A stretch of DNA of 64,000 nt from positions 1 to 64,000 of the forward strand of contig JAIBEY010000049.1 of NCBI GenBank assembly GCA_019459525.1, read 5' to 3'. Below, piece by piece: positions 19,032 to 28,513 of this stretch. Position 1 is the stretch's first letter. Every line of letters begins with the position of its first letter. The DNA comes from Prolixibacteraceae bacterium. Lineage in GTDB: Bacteria; Bacteroidota; Bacteroidia; Bacteroidales; Prolixibacteraceae. The position numbers and the translations under genes were made by a program. Under the pieces are notes generated by a model. That model searched no databases. It was not told the origin of the DNA and was given only the letters and a program-made list of their open reading frames with translations.

Positions 19032-20168
19032 ATGGCCGGAATTTATATTCACATTCCTTTTTGCCGGAAACGTTGTCATTATTGCGATTTTTTTAAATCA
19101 ACTGATTTTAGCCAGAAATCGCGTTTGCTTGCCGGACTGAAAAAGGAATTGGAAAGCCGGGCATTCGAGTTGGCTTCCGACGAAATTGATACCATTTATT
19201 TGGGTGGAGGAACTCCTTCGGTATTGCTGATTGATGAGCTAAAGGATCTCTTAGCCACAATCAATCAGAACTATACGGTTTCAGGAGATGCTGAAATTAC
19301 GATGGAGGCTAATCCTGATGATTTGAGTCAGGCTATTCTTTCTGCCATCCGTGAAGTTGGTTTCAACAGGTTGAGCATGGGAGTCCAGTCTTTCGCCGAA
19401 TCGGATCTGAAACTGATGAATCGGCGGCATGGCGTGATGCAGGCTGTTCAATCGGTAAAATGGGCCAAACGAGCTGGATTTTCAAACATCAGCATCGATC
19501 TGATTTACGGGTTGCCCAATCAGACTATGGAAGAGTGGGAGCGTAACGTGCGCATTGCGGTTGAACTGGACGTACAACACATTTCGGCCTACAACCTCAC
19601 GTACCACGAAGGGACTGTTTTTTACGACCAGCTCAAAAAAGGTGTCCTGAAAGAATTACCCGACGAGCTTAGTCTTCAGCAATTTGAGTTACTCATCAAA
19701 ATATTGGGGGAAGCCGGATTTGAGCATTATGAAATCTCCAATTTCAGCAAACCCGGTTTTTATTCCAAACACAATTCGTCGTACTGGAAAAGCAAAAAAT
19801 ACCTCGGTATCGGCCCTTCGGCTCATTCGTTTGATCTGAACTCCCGCCGCTGGAATGTATCTTCCATTGGAAAATACCTGCAAGGTTTGGAAAACAACGA
19901 ATCCTACAGCGAAGCCGAAATCCTGACCGAACAAGACAATTACAACGACTACATTATTACCGGTTTAAGAACGGTTTGGGGCGTTTCAGAGGAATTCGTC
20001 AGAGCTGAATTTTCTGCCCGGTATCTCATTCATTTTCAGAAAATAAAGGATAAATACATGCAATCCGGACATTTGATTTTTTCGCCGGAAAAGATCAGGC
20101 TTAATCGGGAAGGATTGTTTATTTCAGACCAAATTATGGCTGATTTTATGGTAGTTGAATCCTGCTAA
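19032..20168 (+). CDS. hemW: radical SAM family heme chaperone HemW
   Basis: A 378-residue radical SAM protein. The cluster motif is CRKRCHYCDF (CX3CX2C, about residues 10-17), followed by LGGGTPS and MGVQSF, diagnostic of the HemN/HemW family. The CX2CX motif with aromatic spacing and the short N-terminus without the HemN-specific extension point to HemW, a heme-delivery chaperone, rather than oxygen-independent coproporphyrinogen dehydrogenase. Start at 19032 (MAGIYIHIPFC) is the family N-terminus. Plus-strand, 62 bp after the Rrf2 gene. Confidence 0.9.
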   Translation: MAGIYIHIPFCRKRCHYCDFFKSTDFSQKSRLLAGLKKELESRAFELASDEIDTIYLGGGTPSVLLIDELKDLLATINQNYTVSGDAEITMEANPDDLSQAILSAIREVGFNRLSMGVQSFAESDLKLMNRRHGVMQAVQSVKWAKRAGFSNISIDLIYGLPNQTMEEWERNVRIAVELDVQHISAYNLTYHEGTVFYDQLKKGVLKELPDELSLQQFELLIKILGEAGFEHYEISNFSKPGFYSKHNSSYWKSKKYLGIGPSAHSFDLNSRRWNVSSIGKYLQGLENNESYSEAEILTEQDNYNDYIITGLRTVWGVSEEFVRAEFSARYLIHFQKIKDKYMQSGHLIFSPEKIRLNREGLFISDQIMADFMVVESC

Positions 20169-20249
20169 ATATTGTTAATACAAAATTTTAATGTATCTCA
20201 GTCAAGCTATAAATCCATATCTTAGCAGCTTGAAAAAATTTAAAGTAAA

Positions 20250-20684
20250 ATGATCGTAAAAATTGTCAATCAATCCAATAATCCATTACCCGAATACAGT
20301 ACAGTGCATTCAGCCGGGATGGATCTTCGCGCCAATCTGGTTGAACCCATTGTGTTAAAACCGCTCGAAAGGGTGCTTGTTCCAACGGGTTTATTTATTG
20401 AATTACCTGTGGGTTTCGAAGCCCAGATTCGCCCCAGAAGTGGATTGGCCCTAAAGAAAGGAATTACTGTATTAAATTCTCCGGGAACCATTGATGCCGA
20501 TTATCGGGGCGAAGTGGGCATTATCCTGATCAATCTTTCTGCTGAAGAATTTGTAATCGAACACGGGGAGCGCATTTGCCAGATGGTAATTGCCAAACAC
20601 GAACACATTGGCTGGGAACAGGTTGAAATATTGGAAGAAACGGTACGTGGGGCTGGTGGGTTTGGACATACCGGTAAAAAGTAA
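20250..20684 (+). CDS. dut: dUTP diphosphatase
   Basis: A 144-residue trimeric dUTPase that hydrolyses dUTP to dUMP and keeps uracil out of DNA. All five family motifs are present: AGMDLRA (1), PRSGLALK (2), [13 protein letters not shown] (3), GERICQMV (4) and the C-terminal [10 protein letters not shown] (5). It starts a conserved Bacteroidota run of dut, TPR lipoprotein, DUF4292 and EnvC-like genes, with gaps of only 1-5 bp. Confidence 0.96.
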   Translation: MIVKIVNQSNNPLPEYSTVHSAGMDLRANLVEPIVLKPLERVLVPTGLFIELPVGFEAQIRPRSGLALKKGITVLNSPGTIDADYRGEVGIILINLSAEEFVIEHGERICQMVIAKHEHIGWEQVEILEETVRGAGGFGHTGKK

Positions 20685-20689
20685 AACGA

Positions 20690-22444
20690 ATGAAAAACAG
20701 ATATCTAGCATACATCGCAGTTGTTTCAATCCTGGCATCATCGTGCGGAACAACCCAAAAACAGGTTACCTCTACCGTTCAGGCTAAACCAGAGGTGGAG
20801 GAATTGAATATTTCGGAAGACGATAAAAATGAATTCGAATACACGTTTATCGAAGGATTAAAACAGAAAATGATTGGAAATCAGCAGGCAGCAATTACAC
20901 TGTTTTCAAAATGCCTGGAGATTAATCCCAACTCATCGTCTGCCATGTTCGAACTGGCTAAAATACACAGTGGGAATGGCGACCAGACCAGTTCGTCGCT
21001 TTTGCTCGAAAAAGCCATCAATATCGATCCGCAAAACAAATGGTATAAAGTGTTGCTTGCCCAGATTTATCAGCAAGGAAAACAGTATAAAAAAGCAGCC
21101 GATTTGTATCAGCAACTTTATGCACTTGATTCCGAAAACCTGGAATACTTGTACATGAATGCCGCCCTGCTTTCGTCTGCCGAGAAATTCGATCAGGCCA
21201 TTGTTGTTTACAATGAATTGGAGAAAAAGATTGGGATAAACGACCAGATTTCGGTAGAAAAACAGCAGATTTATCAGGCTGCCGGAAAGAAGAAAGAAGC
21301 GCAGGCCGAACTTCAGAAACTCATTGATTATAATCCGAAAGAACCACGTTATTATGGTTTGATGGCCGATTATTATCTTTCTGAAAAAGACGAGGTAAAT
21401 GCGCTTAAATACTACCTCAAAATCCTGGAAATCGAACCCGATAACGGTTTTGTTTTGTTTTCGCTCACTTCGTTTTACCGCCAGAAAGAAGATAAGGAAA
21501 AAGCGTGGGAATATATCCGCAAAGGGTTTCAGAATAAATTGGCCGATGTGGAAACCAAAATTCAGTATTACCTGATGATGACGGCTGAAGAAAAGCCTTT
21601 TTTTACTGAAGATCAGGTAAATGAATTGGTTCAGACACTGATCAAAACGAATGGTGATGATTACCGTGTTTATACCGTTTATGCCGAATACCTGATCAGT
21701 AAAGGCAAATTGGAAGAAGCCCGCGACCAACTCCGGAAAGTGTTGGAAACCCAGAAAGACAATTACATGATTTGGGAGCGTATGCTTTTGATCAGTAATG
21801 ATTTGCTCGACTTTAAAAGCATTTATACCGATGCTGAAAAAGCGATTGAGCTCTTCCCAAATCAGCCGGTTCTTTACGGATTGAGAGCGGTGGCCTGTCT
21901 GCAACTCGAAAAATATACCGAGGCTTTGGACATACTGAAAGAAGGAGATGCCTACCTGTTGGATAATAAACTAATGAAAGTTCAGTTTGAATTATACCGG
22001 GCAGAGGCCAATTACAAATTGGGTAGGGTAGAAGATGCCTTTAAAGCCTTTGATGCAGTGATTAGCATTGACCCTGAAAATTGGCTGGCGATGAATAATT
22101 ACGCCTACTATCTTTCGGTAAGGAACGAAAACCTGGAGAAGGCCGAGCAGTTAAGCGGAAAAGCAGTTCGTGCCAACCCGGATAATTCGACCTATCTGGA
22201 TACTTATGCCTGGGTTTTATTTATGCGAAAAGATTATTCGTTAGCCAAGTTTTATATGGAAACTGCCATAAAAAATGGTGGCGATAAAAACGGAGTTATT
22301 GTTGAACACTACGGTGATATTCTTTTTATGCTCGGCCAGAAAGACAAGGCCATGGAACAATGGAAAAAAGCTGAGGAAACAGGCGACTTTTCTGAATTTC
22401 TAAGCGAAAAAATTAAACAGGGGCGGTACCTCGATAAAAAATAG
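20690..22444 (+). CDS. tetratricopeptide-repeat lipoprotein
   Basis: A 584-residue lipoprotein (lipobox VSILASSC, Cys about residue 19) composed almost entirely of TPR-type helical hairpins from about residue 45 to the C-terminus, for example AITLFSKCLEINPNSSSAMF and KAADLYQQLYALDSENLEYL. TPR arrays scaffold protein complexes. It is cotranscribed with dut (5 bp gap), DUF4292 (3 bp gap) and the EnvC-like gene, so an envelope-assembly role is plausible but not shown. Confidence 0.85.
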   Translation: MKNRYLAYIAVVSILASSCGTTQKQVTSTVQAKPEVEELNISEDDKNEFEYTFIEGLKQKMIGNQQAAITLFSKCLEINPNSSSAMFELAKIHSGNGDQTSSSLLLEKAINIDPQNKWYKVLLAQIYQQGKQYKKAADLYQQLYALDSENLEYLYMNAALLSSAEKFDQAIVVYNELEKKIGINDQISVEKQQIYQAAGKKKEAQAELQKLIDYNPKEPRYYGLMADYYLSEKDEVNALKYYLKILEIEPDNGFVLFSLTSFYRQKEDKEKAWEYIRKGFQNKLADVETKIQYYLMMTAEEKPFFTEDQVNELVQTLIKTNGDDYRVYTVYAEYLISKGKLEEARDQLRKVLETQKDNYMIWERMLLISNDLLDFKSIYTDAEKAIELFPNQPVLYGLRAVACLQLEKYTEALDILKEGDAYLLDNKLMKVQFELYRAEANYKLGRVEDAFKAFDAVISIDPENWLAMNNYAYYLSVRNENLEKAEQLSGKAVRANPDNSTYLDTYAWVLFMRKDYSLAKFYMETAIKNGGDKNGVIVEHYGDILFMLGQKDKAMEQWKKAEETGDFSEFLSEKIKQGRYLDKK

Positions 22445-22447
22445 GAA

Positions 22448-23338
22448 GTGAAACGAACAGGCTCTTTAAAATATTCGGTTTTTGTATGGGTTGGCGCACT
22501 GGTGCTGGGCTTATCGTCGTGTAAAACAACGCGGGTTGTCACTACTACCTCCACGGCAAAACCAATCAGCACGAATAAACTGATCAGGAACATCGAAAAC
22601 AATGCCTTCGATTACAGGCATCTGGCTATAAAAAAAATAAACTGTCAGTTCGACAACGGCAAAACAAAAACATCGTTTAAAGCCAGCATCCTGGCCGAAA
22701 AAGATAAGCGGATTACCGTAATGCTGACCAAATTAAACATTCCGGTTGGCCGCCTTTGGCTCACTCCGGATAGCGTAAAATTTATCAACTACATCGAAAA
22801 GAATTATTTTCTTGATGATTACAGTTACCTGAGTTCATGGCTCGATATGGATCTTGATTTTGAAACCGTCCATTCCATTATTTCCAACAATATTTTTGCT
22901 TTACGCGACGAAAAAAACAATAAAGACGAGTTGGATTATGAAGCCAGGATAGATTCCGGAATGTATGTGCTGGAGTCGGTAAAAAAGCTGAAGTCACCAC
23001 GAAGAAACCAGCGGGAAGTGCAACGGAAACCAGCCCGGAAATCGTCAAAAATGCTTCCGGATACCCCAGTTCGTCAATTGATTTACGTCGATCCGGAAAC
23101 TTTTAAACTCCGGAAAATAAAAATGGAAGATTCGGTAAATTCGAGGAATCTGAATATCGATTTTTCAGACTTTACGCCCGTTGAGAAACAATTGTACCCG
23201 GGCGAAATTTTCCTGAATTTTATTAATCCGGAGAGTAATATACAAATCAGGGTTAAGTTAGCCGGTTTTTCGATGGATGCTGAAAATGAGGTTCGGTTTA
23301 AAGTACCCGAAAAATACACCCTGATAAATACCAAATAG
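22448..23338 (+). CDS. DUF4292 family lipoprotein
   Basis: A 296-residue predicted lipoprotein with signal peptide and lipobox (LGLSSC, Cys about residue 25), then a beta-rich domain (about 45-290) matching DUF4292. The family has a LolB/LolA-like beta-strand pattern and no settled function. The start is GTG at 22448, three bases after the TPR gene stop; it begins the signal peptide. A basic, Arg-rich linker (KSPRRNQREVQRKPARKSSK) interrupts the middle. It is followed by one base and then the EnvC-like gene. Confidence 0.78.
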   Translation: MKRTGSLKYSVFVWVGALVLGLSSCKTTRVVTTTSTAKPISTNKLIRNIENNAFDYRHLAIKKINCQFDNGKTKTSFKASILAEKDKRITVMLTKLNIPVGRLWLTPDSVKFINYIEKNYFLDDYSYLSSWLDMDLDFETVHSIISNNIFALRDEKNNKDELDYEARIDSGMYVLESVKKLKSPRRNQREVQRKPARKSSKMLPDTPVRQLIYVDPETFKLRKIKMEDSVNSRNLNIDFSDFTPVEKQLYPGEIFLNFINPESNIQIRVKLAGFSMDAENEVRFKVPEKYTLINTK

Positions 23339-23339
23339 C

Positions 23340-24542
23340 ATGAAGTTTTATCTGCTGCTTTCGGGATTACTATTTTTTACGCTTCTGGTTGATGGTCAGT
23401 CGCTTGACGAATTACGCAAAAAGAAAGCAAAAACCAACGAGCAGATTAAATATACCACACGACTGCTCGAAGAAGCCAAAAAAAACGAAAAACAGACCCT
23501 GAACAAATACAAAATTCTGGACAAACAAATAGAATTGCGTACCAGTTTAATTACCGGAATTAATTCGGAAGTGGGAGTTTTGGGCGAATTTATTGATCAG
23601 AATGCATGGCTGGTTAGTTCTTTAAATGCCGATTTGGAAGAATTGAAAAGGGAATATGCCGCCATGATTGTATTTGCGCAGAAAAATAAGACCAACTACA
23701 GCAAGGTGTTGTTTATCCTTTCGTCCAATAGTTTCAACCAGGCTTACAAACGAATAATATACCTGAAACAATATACCGAATACCGAAAAAGACAGGCCGA
23801 ACTGATTCAGTGGATCCGCGATCTGATTCAGGTTAAAGTTGTTCGTTTGCAGGAACAGCGGACGCAAAAAGAAACGTTGCTGCAATCGAAAAAGAAGGAA
23901 GCCGATCAGTTAACCAAGGAAAAAAAGGAACAGGGAGTTTTCCTGACGACCCTACAGCAGAAGCAAAAAGAATTTGAAAAGAAGCTGAAAGAACAACAAC
24001 GTATTGATGCACAACTGAGCCGGGAAATCCAGAGAATAATAGAGGAAGAAGTAAAAAAAGCTCAGGAAAAAGCGAAAAAAACCGGGAAAGCCGCTCCGGA
24101 TATGACTCCGGAAGAACGGATTATTTCAGCCAATTTTGAACAAAACAGGCGACGTTTGCCCTGGCCGGTTGAACGCGGAGTAATTACCGATCATTTTGGG
24201 GTTCATCAACATCCGGTACTGAAAAATATTCAGGTTAAAAACAACGGGGTTGATATTTCGACCGTACAGGGGGCAAAAGCCCGTGCAGTATTTGGCGGCG
24301 AAGTGAGCCGGGTATTTGTTGTTTCGGGAGGCAATTATGCGGTAATTATTCGCCACGGTAAATTCCTCACCGTGTATTCTAATTTAGTCGATGTACTGGT
24401 TAAATCGGGCGATAAGGTTTCGATAAAACAAACGATTGGCACAATTGGTACCGATACCGAGGACGACAATAAAACAGTCCTTAAATTCCAGATTTGGAAA
24501 GAAAATGTGAAAATGAATCCGGAAGAGTGGATTGCGAGGTAA
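23340..24542 (+). CDS. EnvC-like murein hydrolase activator (degenerate LytM)
   Basis: A 400-residue exported protein: signal peptide (about 1-19), long coiled coil (about 20-250) and a C-terminal LytM/M23 domain (about 275-395). Catalytic M23 enzymes keep an HxxxD and a HxH zinc set; here these positions read NNGVD and YSNL, so two zinc-ligand His are missing although the RHG block remains. That pattern is typical of EnvC-type proteins that activate cell-wall amidases instead of cutting peptidoglycan themselves. Last gene of the dut operon, followed by a strong terminator. Confidence 0.85.
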   Translation: MKFYLLLSGLLFFTLLVDGQSLDELRKKKAKTNEQIKYTTRLLEEAKKNEKQTLNKYKILDKQIELRTSLITGINSEVGVLGEFIDQNAWLVSSLNADLEELKREYAAMIVFAQKNKTNYSKVLFILSSNSFNQAYKRIIYLKQYTEYRKRQAELIQWIRDLIQVKVVRLQEQRTQKETLLQSKKKEADQLTKEKKEQGVFLTTLQQKQKEFEKKLKEQQRIDAQLSREIQRIIEEEVKKAQEKAKKTGKAAPDMTPEERIISANFEQNRRRLPWPVERGVITDHFGVHQHPVLKNIQVKNNGVDISTVQGAKARAVFGGEVSRVFVVSGGNYAVIIRHGKFLTVYSNLVDVLVKSGDKVSIKQTIGTIGTDTEDDNKTVLKFQIWKENVKMNPEEWIAR

Positions 24543-24563
24543 GTGCAAGTTTGCCCGAAAAGG

Positions 24564-24602
24564 AAAGAGGTCGTTTCATCAGCAGAAACGACCTCTTTTG
24601 TA
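24564..24602 (+). terminator. intrinsic terminator of dut-envC operon
   Basis: A perfect 14-bp stem, AAAGAGGTCGTTTC (24564-24577) and GAAACGACCTCTTT (24585-24598), has a 7-nt loop and a short T-rich tail. It lies between the convergent EnvC-like and Crp/Fnr genes and can serve both. Confidence 0.9.
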
Positions 24603-24621
24603 TTTTATTGACGGATTAACA

Positions 24622-25326
24622 TCAGAGCAGATTCGCTACTTTGGTTAGCCCCGGAACATTAATAAATTTAATTTTTCTTCCCTGTAAATCAATCAGTTGA
24701 TCTTGTTTAAACTCAGAAAGTAAACGAATCACGCTTTCGGTTGCCGTACCAACCATGTTGGCCAGTTCTTCGCGGGTTAGCGAAATCTGCAAGGTATTGG
24801 TATTGTCGAGTTCGAAATTTTCTTTCAGGAGCAACAGAATTTCGGCCAGTCGTTCGCGAACGGTTTTCTGGGCAATGTCGGTAATGTAATCGTTGGCTTC
24901 GCGCAGTTCTTTACAAACAATCTGGAGCATGTGGTGCGAAAATTGCCAGTTGTTCTGGATCAGGTACAAAAGTGTTTGGTAGGGAATATGGCTCAGCACC
25001 GATTCTTCAATGACTTTAGCCGTGGTACAAGCCAGTTCCTGGCTTAACAGCGAACGGTACGCGATAATATCGCCCTTTTTGGCAAAGCGGATGATTTGCT
25101 CCTTGCCGTCGATCCCAGTTTTAAAGATTTTAACGATACCACGCGTAACACAGTAAAAACCGGTTAACCGGCTTCCTTCCCGGTAAATGATGCTTCCTTT
25201 TTTATACAGTGAACAGGTTTTATCATAATTGAGCTGGGCAATTTCCTGCTCATTCAGTTTCTTAAATAATTGAAATCCGCTCAGATCGCAATCTTCATCT
25301 CCCGGTCGTTTAATTGAACTTCTCAT
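24622..25326 (-). CDS. Crp/Fnr family transcriptional regulator
   Basis: A 234-residue regulator with an N-terminal cyclic-nucleotide-binding-like beta-roll (about 20-140) and a C-terminal Crp-type winged helix (about 155-220) whose recognition region is LTREELANMVGTATESVIRL. The Cys residues near the N-terminus (C13, C37) do not form a full Fnr cluster motif, so oxygen sensing cannot be claimed. It is divergent from the OsmC gene; a -7-like TATTTTTG reads on the minus strand at 25356-25363. It may regulate the neighbouring stress genes. Confidence 0.85.
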   Translation of the reverse strand: MRSSIKRPGDEDCDLSGFQLFKKLNEQEIAQLNYDKTCSLYKKGSIIYREGSRLTGFYCVTRGIVKIFKTGIDGKEQIIRFAKKGDIIAYRSLLSQELACTTAKVIEESVLSHIPYQTLLYLIQNNWQFSHHMLQIVCKELREANDYITDIAQKTVRERLAEILLLLKENFELDNTNTLQISLTREELANMVGTATESVIRLLSEFKQDQLIDLQGRKIKFINVPGLTKVANLL

Positions 25327-25475
25327 CGGGTTATATTGTTTGTTAAAAGATTAAACAAAAATAAGAGTTAAAAAAGACATCTGTGTTTTTCAAAAACAGA
25401 CCAACATTTAATTCATAAAATCAAGCGTAAAATTAGAACTATTATTCGATTTGCAATATTGTATAAAAATCTGAT

Positions 25476-25892
25476 ATGAAACATGTACTTGACTTGGCCT
25501 GGAAACAAAATCTGGCTTTTGAGTGTGATATGGATGGGCATCATGTGGTTATTGACGCATCAAAAGAGGGTGGGGGCGACGATTTGGGGCCACGTCCAAA
25601 GAAGTTGATGCTAACAGCTTTAGCTGGTTGCACGGGCATTGATGTGATTATGATCCTGAAGAAAATGAAAGTTGAACCAGAGGCTTTCCATGTAATTGTT
25701 GAAGGCGATTTGACCGAGGAACACCCGATGCGCTACCATACCATGAAAGTAATTTACCAGTTTAAAGGGAAAGATTTGCCTTACGATAAATTGGAGAAAG
25801 CAGTAAAACTGTCGGAAGAGAAATACTGCGGAGTTTCGGCAGCCTATCGTTTGGCTATGGATCTTTCGGTGGAAATTCGGGTAATTGAATAA
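25476..25892 (+). CDS. OsmC family peroxiredoxin-like protein
   Basis: A 138-residue OsmC/Ohr-fold protein. The two redox Cys are seen in LAGCTGIDVIMIL (about C49) and EKYCGVSAAYR (about C113), the arrangement used to reduce organic peroxides. The family is split between Ohr, OsmC and YhfA groups; the GGDDLGPRPKKLMLTALAGCTG motif resembles the YhfA-like group. It is divergent from the Crp/Fnr gene and upstream of an AraC regulator. Confidence 0.88.
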   Translation: MKHVLDLAWKQNLAFECDMDGHHVVIDASKEGGGDDLGPRPKKLMLTALAGCTGIDVIMILKKMKVEPEAFHVIVEGDLTEEHPMRYHTMKVIYQFKGKDLPYDKLEKAVKLSEEKYCGVSAAYRLAMDLSVEIRVIE

Positions 25893-25981
25893 AAATACGA
25901 GTTGGAGTGCTTGAGATGCGGTTGGAAAGTGGTACATTAAGCGCATCCAATTGCTTTCATTAGCATAAAAGAAATACATAG

Positions 25982-26854
25982 ATGAATTCCCGATTGTTTG
26001 AAGATGGAAATGAAAAGATTTTTACCATTGGTAGAATCTGCGAACTGAATGATGAAGAGATTGAACACAATCACATGCCCCATCTTCACGATTTTTATTC
26101 CATTTTCTGGATCGAATCGGGCGAGGCCATTCATGCCACCGAGTTTGTTGAATACAGTTTGGGTGCCGATACCATCCTGTTCGTTCCTCCCGGACTAAAG
26201 CACCGCATGTACATCGATAAATCAGTAGGTGGAACGTATATCGTGTTTAACGAGGATTTCATTCAATATAACCGCAAAAACCATGTCCCGTTAAAGGAAT
26301 ACAAGCTATTCAATAATCCTGATTTTAAAAGCCTGATAACTGTTGTTCCTGAGAAACGTGAAAAACTAAGGAACATTACCCGGCTTATTTCTGAAGAATT
26401 ACAAAATCGTGACGATTACAGTCAGGATATTGTTTTGAGTTTGTTACACCTTTTTTTGCTTGAGTCAAGGCGTATTTTTGACCAGCAGTATCAATCGCCC
26501 AAAGAAGAGCCCGATACCACACCCGATACGACTATCATCCGGTTCAAGCAACTGATTGAAGAGAATTACATGACTCAGAAAAATGTAACTCCTTATGCTG
26601 AAATGCTTAACATGAATCCTTCGTGTTTAAACGAACTGGCTAAACGAACCACCGGGATCACCGCAGGCGAACTTATCCGGAATCGTGTAATTGACGAAAC
26701 CAAAAAACTATTGTACTCCAGCAGCATGTCGGGGAAAGAGATTGCTTTTGAGCTTGGATTCGACGATCCGGCCTATTTCAGCCGCTTCTTTCGCAAATAC
26801 ACCGGACTTACGCTAAAAGAGTTTCGGCAGAATAGCAGAAAAAAATACCATTAA
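25982..26854 (+). CDS. AraC family transcriptional regulator
   Basis: A 290-residue regulator. The N-terminal half is a cupin-like sensing domain (about 15-165; HLHDFYSIFWIESGE and FVPPGLKHRMYI), and the C-terminal half is a double-HTH AraC domain (about 185-285) ending with the characteristic IAFELGFDDPAYFSRFFRKYTGLTLKEFR motif. The effector is unknown. It precedes the YceI and pirin genes on the same strand with separate spacing, so it may control them. Confidence 0.88.
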   Translation: MNSRLFEDGNEKIFTIGRICELNDEEIEHNHMPHLHDFYSIFWIESGEAIHATEFVEYSLGADTILFVPPGLKHRMYIDKSVGGTYIVFNEDFIQYNRKNHVPLKEYKLFNNPDFKSLITVVPEKREKLRNITRLISEELQNRDDYSQDIVLSLLHLFLLESRRIFDQQYQSPKEEPDTTPDTTIIRFKQLIEENYMTQKNVTPYAEMLNMNPSCLNELAKRTTGITAGELIRNRVIDETKKLLYSSSMSGKEIAFELGFDDPAYFSRFFRKYTGLTLKEFRQNSRKKYH

Positions 26855-27008
26855 ATCCTTTTTTAGTCCATTTTTTGTGTCAGTTTCCCACTCTATTTTT
26901 GTATCTGTATAAAAACAATTAAAATTTAGACAGTTACAAGGCAACCCCTCTTGGAGGTTTGTAAAACTGGAAACAAAAAACATTCATTAATAATTAAAAT
27001 TGAAAAGT

Positions 27009-27593
27009 ATGAAAACGATTAAATTTTTTGGATTATTGGTATTGGCTGTATCATTATCAACAGCTGCATTTGCGGGTACACAAAAAGTTGATGCTTCAAA
27101 AAGCACAGTGAAATGGTTAGGTAAAAAAGTTACCGGAGAGCATTTCGGAAGTATCGCAGTTAAAGAAGGCTCTCTTGAAGTAGCCAATGGCAAAGTTTCC
27201 GGAGGAAAAGTGGTAATTGACATGCAATCATTGGTTGTTGAAGATATTAAAGATGCCGGCATGAATGGCAAATTGGTTGGTCACCTTAAATCAGATGATT
27301 TCTTTGGTGTGGCCACATTTCCAACTGCCGAACTGGTAGTAACTAAAGTTGAAAGCAATGGCAGTAACCATACTTTTAGCGGAAATCTGACCATTAAGGG
27401 AATTACCAATCCTGCCACATTCACGGCTACTTCAGCGAAAGATGGAAAAAGCACGGTGTACAAAGGGAAATTGACTATCGACCGCAGCAAATACAATGTT
27501 CGTTACGGTTCAAAATCATTCTTCGATAATTTAGGTGACAAAACTATTTACGACGAATTTACCCTCGACTTTTCCCTTGTAGTTGCCGAATAA
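27009..27593 (+). CDS. YceI family periplasmic protein
   Basis: A 194-residue secreted protein with a clear signal peptide (about 1-21, ending TAAFAG) and the YceI lipocalin-like beta-barrel that binds isoprenoid-type lipids in known members. Motifs are STVKWLGKKVTGEHFG, GTVxxK-like strands and the C-terminal SKYNVRYGSKSFFDNLGDK. ATG at 27009 is preferred over the TTG at 27000, because it starts the signal peptide directly. Confidence 0.88.
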   Translation: MKTIKFFGLLVLAVSLSTAAFAGTQKVDASKSTVKWLGKKVTGEHFGSIAVKEGSLEVANGKVSGGKVVIDMQSLVVEDIKDAGMNGKLVGHLKSDDFFGVATFPTAELVVTKVESNGSNHTFSGNLTIKGITNPATFTATSAKDGKSTVYKGKLTIDRSKYNVRYGSKSFFDNLGDKTIYDEFTLDFSLVVAE

Positions 27594-27603
27594 TTTACCA
27601 CTA

Positions 27604-27653
27604 GACTATTTACAATTTACGATTGACTAAAGTGTGATAAATTGTAAATAGTC
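27604..27653. repeat. extragenic palindrome after yceI
   Basis: A perfect 16-bp stem, GACTATTTACAATTTA (27604-27619) and TAAATTGTAAATAGTC (27638-27653), has an 18-nt loop. The loop holds no recognisable gene. It lacks a T-run, so it is more likely a repeated palindrome or mRNA-stabilising hairpin than a terminator. Confidence 0.6.
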
Positions 27654-27684
27654 AATTATTAAATTGTAAATATAAAATCAAACA

Positions 27685-28395
27685 ATGAAACTTACCGTTC
27701 ACCGTTCGGGTTGTCGTGGGCATGCCAATCACGGATGGCTCAAAACCTGGCATACATTCAGTTTTGCCAGTTATTACAATCCTGACCGGATGCATTTTGG
27801 AGCCTTACGCGTGTTGAACGATGATATTATCGAGGCCGGAATGGGTTTCGGGACTCACCCGCACGACAACATGGAAATTATTACCATTGTGTTGAGCGGA
27901 GAACTGGAACACCGCGACAGCATGGGCAACGGATCGGTCATCCGTCCGGGCGAAGTTCAGGTCATGTCGGCCGGAACCGGGATTCAACATTCGGAATTTA
28001 ATCATTCCGCAGAAAATGAAGCCAGTTTGCTCCAGATCTGGGTTTTTCCTGACAAAAAAAATGTGGAGCCGCGCTACGGACAAGCCAAGTTTCCGGAAGA
28101 AGAAATGAATGGCAAATGGCGAACCGTGGTGTCACCCGATGGAGTCGATCATTCGCTTTGGATTCATCAGCAAGCCTGGTTTTCGCATGGAGAATTTGGA
28201 TCGGAATCGGAGGTCAGCTACGAGCTTAAAAAGCCCGGAAACGGAGTTTATTTGTTCCTGATTTCAGGAGAAATTGAAATCGGTTCAGAAACATTAAATC
28301 AACGCGATGGATTGTGCCTGGAGCAGATTGATTCGCCTGTAAGCATGAAAATAACTCAGCCCTCGAAAATACTGGTAATGGAAATACCGGTATAG
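27685..28395 (+). CDS. pirin family protein
   Basis: A 236-residue bicupin. The N-terminal cupin carries the metal-ligand pattern of pirins: HPHDNMEI (two His, about 59-61), and IQHSEFN (His and Glu, about 103-105). Similar proteins (YhhW type) oxidise quercetin in vitro; the natural substrate is unknown. It follows the YceI gene and a palindrome, with a shared terminator beyond. Confidence 0.88.
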   Translation: MKLTVHRSGCRGHANHGWLKTWHTFSFASYYNPDRMHFGALRVLNDDIIEAGMGFGTHPHDNMEIITIVLSGELEHRDSMGNGSVIRPGEVQVMSAGTGIQHSEFNHSAENEASLLQIWVFPDKKNVEPRYGQAKFPEEEMNGKWRTVVSPDGVDHSLWIHQQAWFSHGEFGSESEVSYELKKPGNGVYLFLISGEIEIGSETLNQRDGLCLEQIDSPVSMKITQPSKILVMEIPV

Positions 28396-28416
28396 CACGA
28401 GTAAAAAGTTAAAAAG

Positions 28417-28460
28417 AAAAAAGGCAAAAGTGACCAAATCGGGAACTTTTGCCTTTTTTA
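28417..28460. terminator. bidirectional terminator downstream of pirin gene
   Basis: A long near-perfect stem pairs AAAAAGGCAAAAGT (ending 28431) with ACTTTTGCCTTTTT (28445-28458) around a 13-nt loop. A- and T-rich flanks on both sides suit termination of both the pirin gene and the opposing gene. Confidence 0.85.
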
Positions 28461-28513
28461 CTTTTACCATTCGCATTGTTCTTCTTTTGCCTTTGTTTTA
28501 CTTCTGCCTTGTT

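Noticed and set aside
20933-21904. 323-codon open frame antisense to the TPR lipoprotein gene
   Set aside because: It mirrors the codon pattern of the TPR gene, has no recognisable domain, and the sense gene fits a conserved operon.
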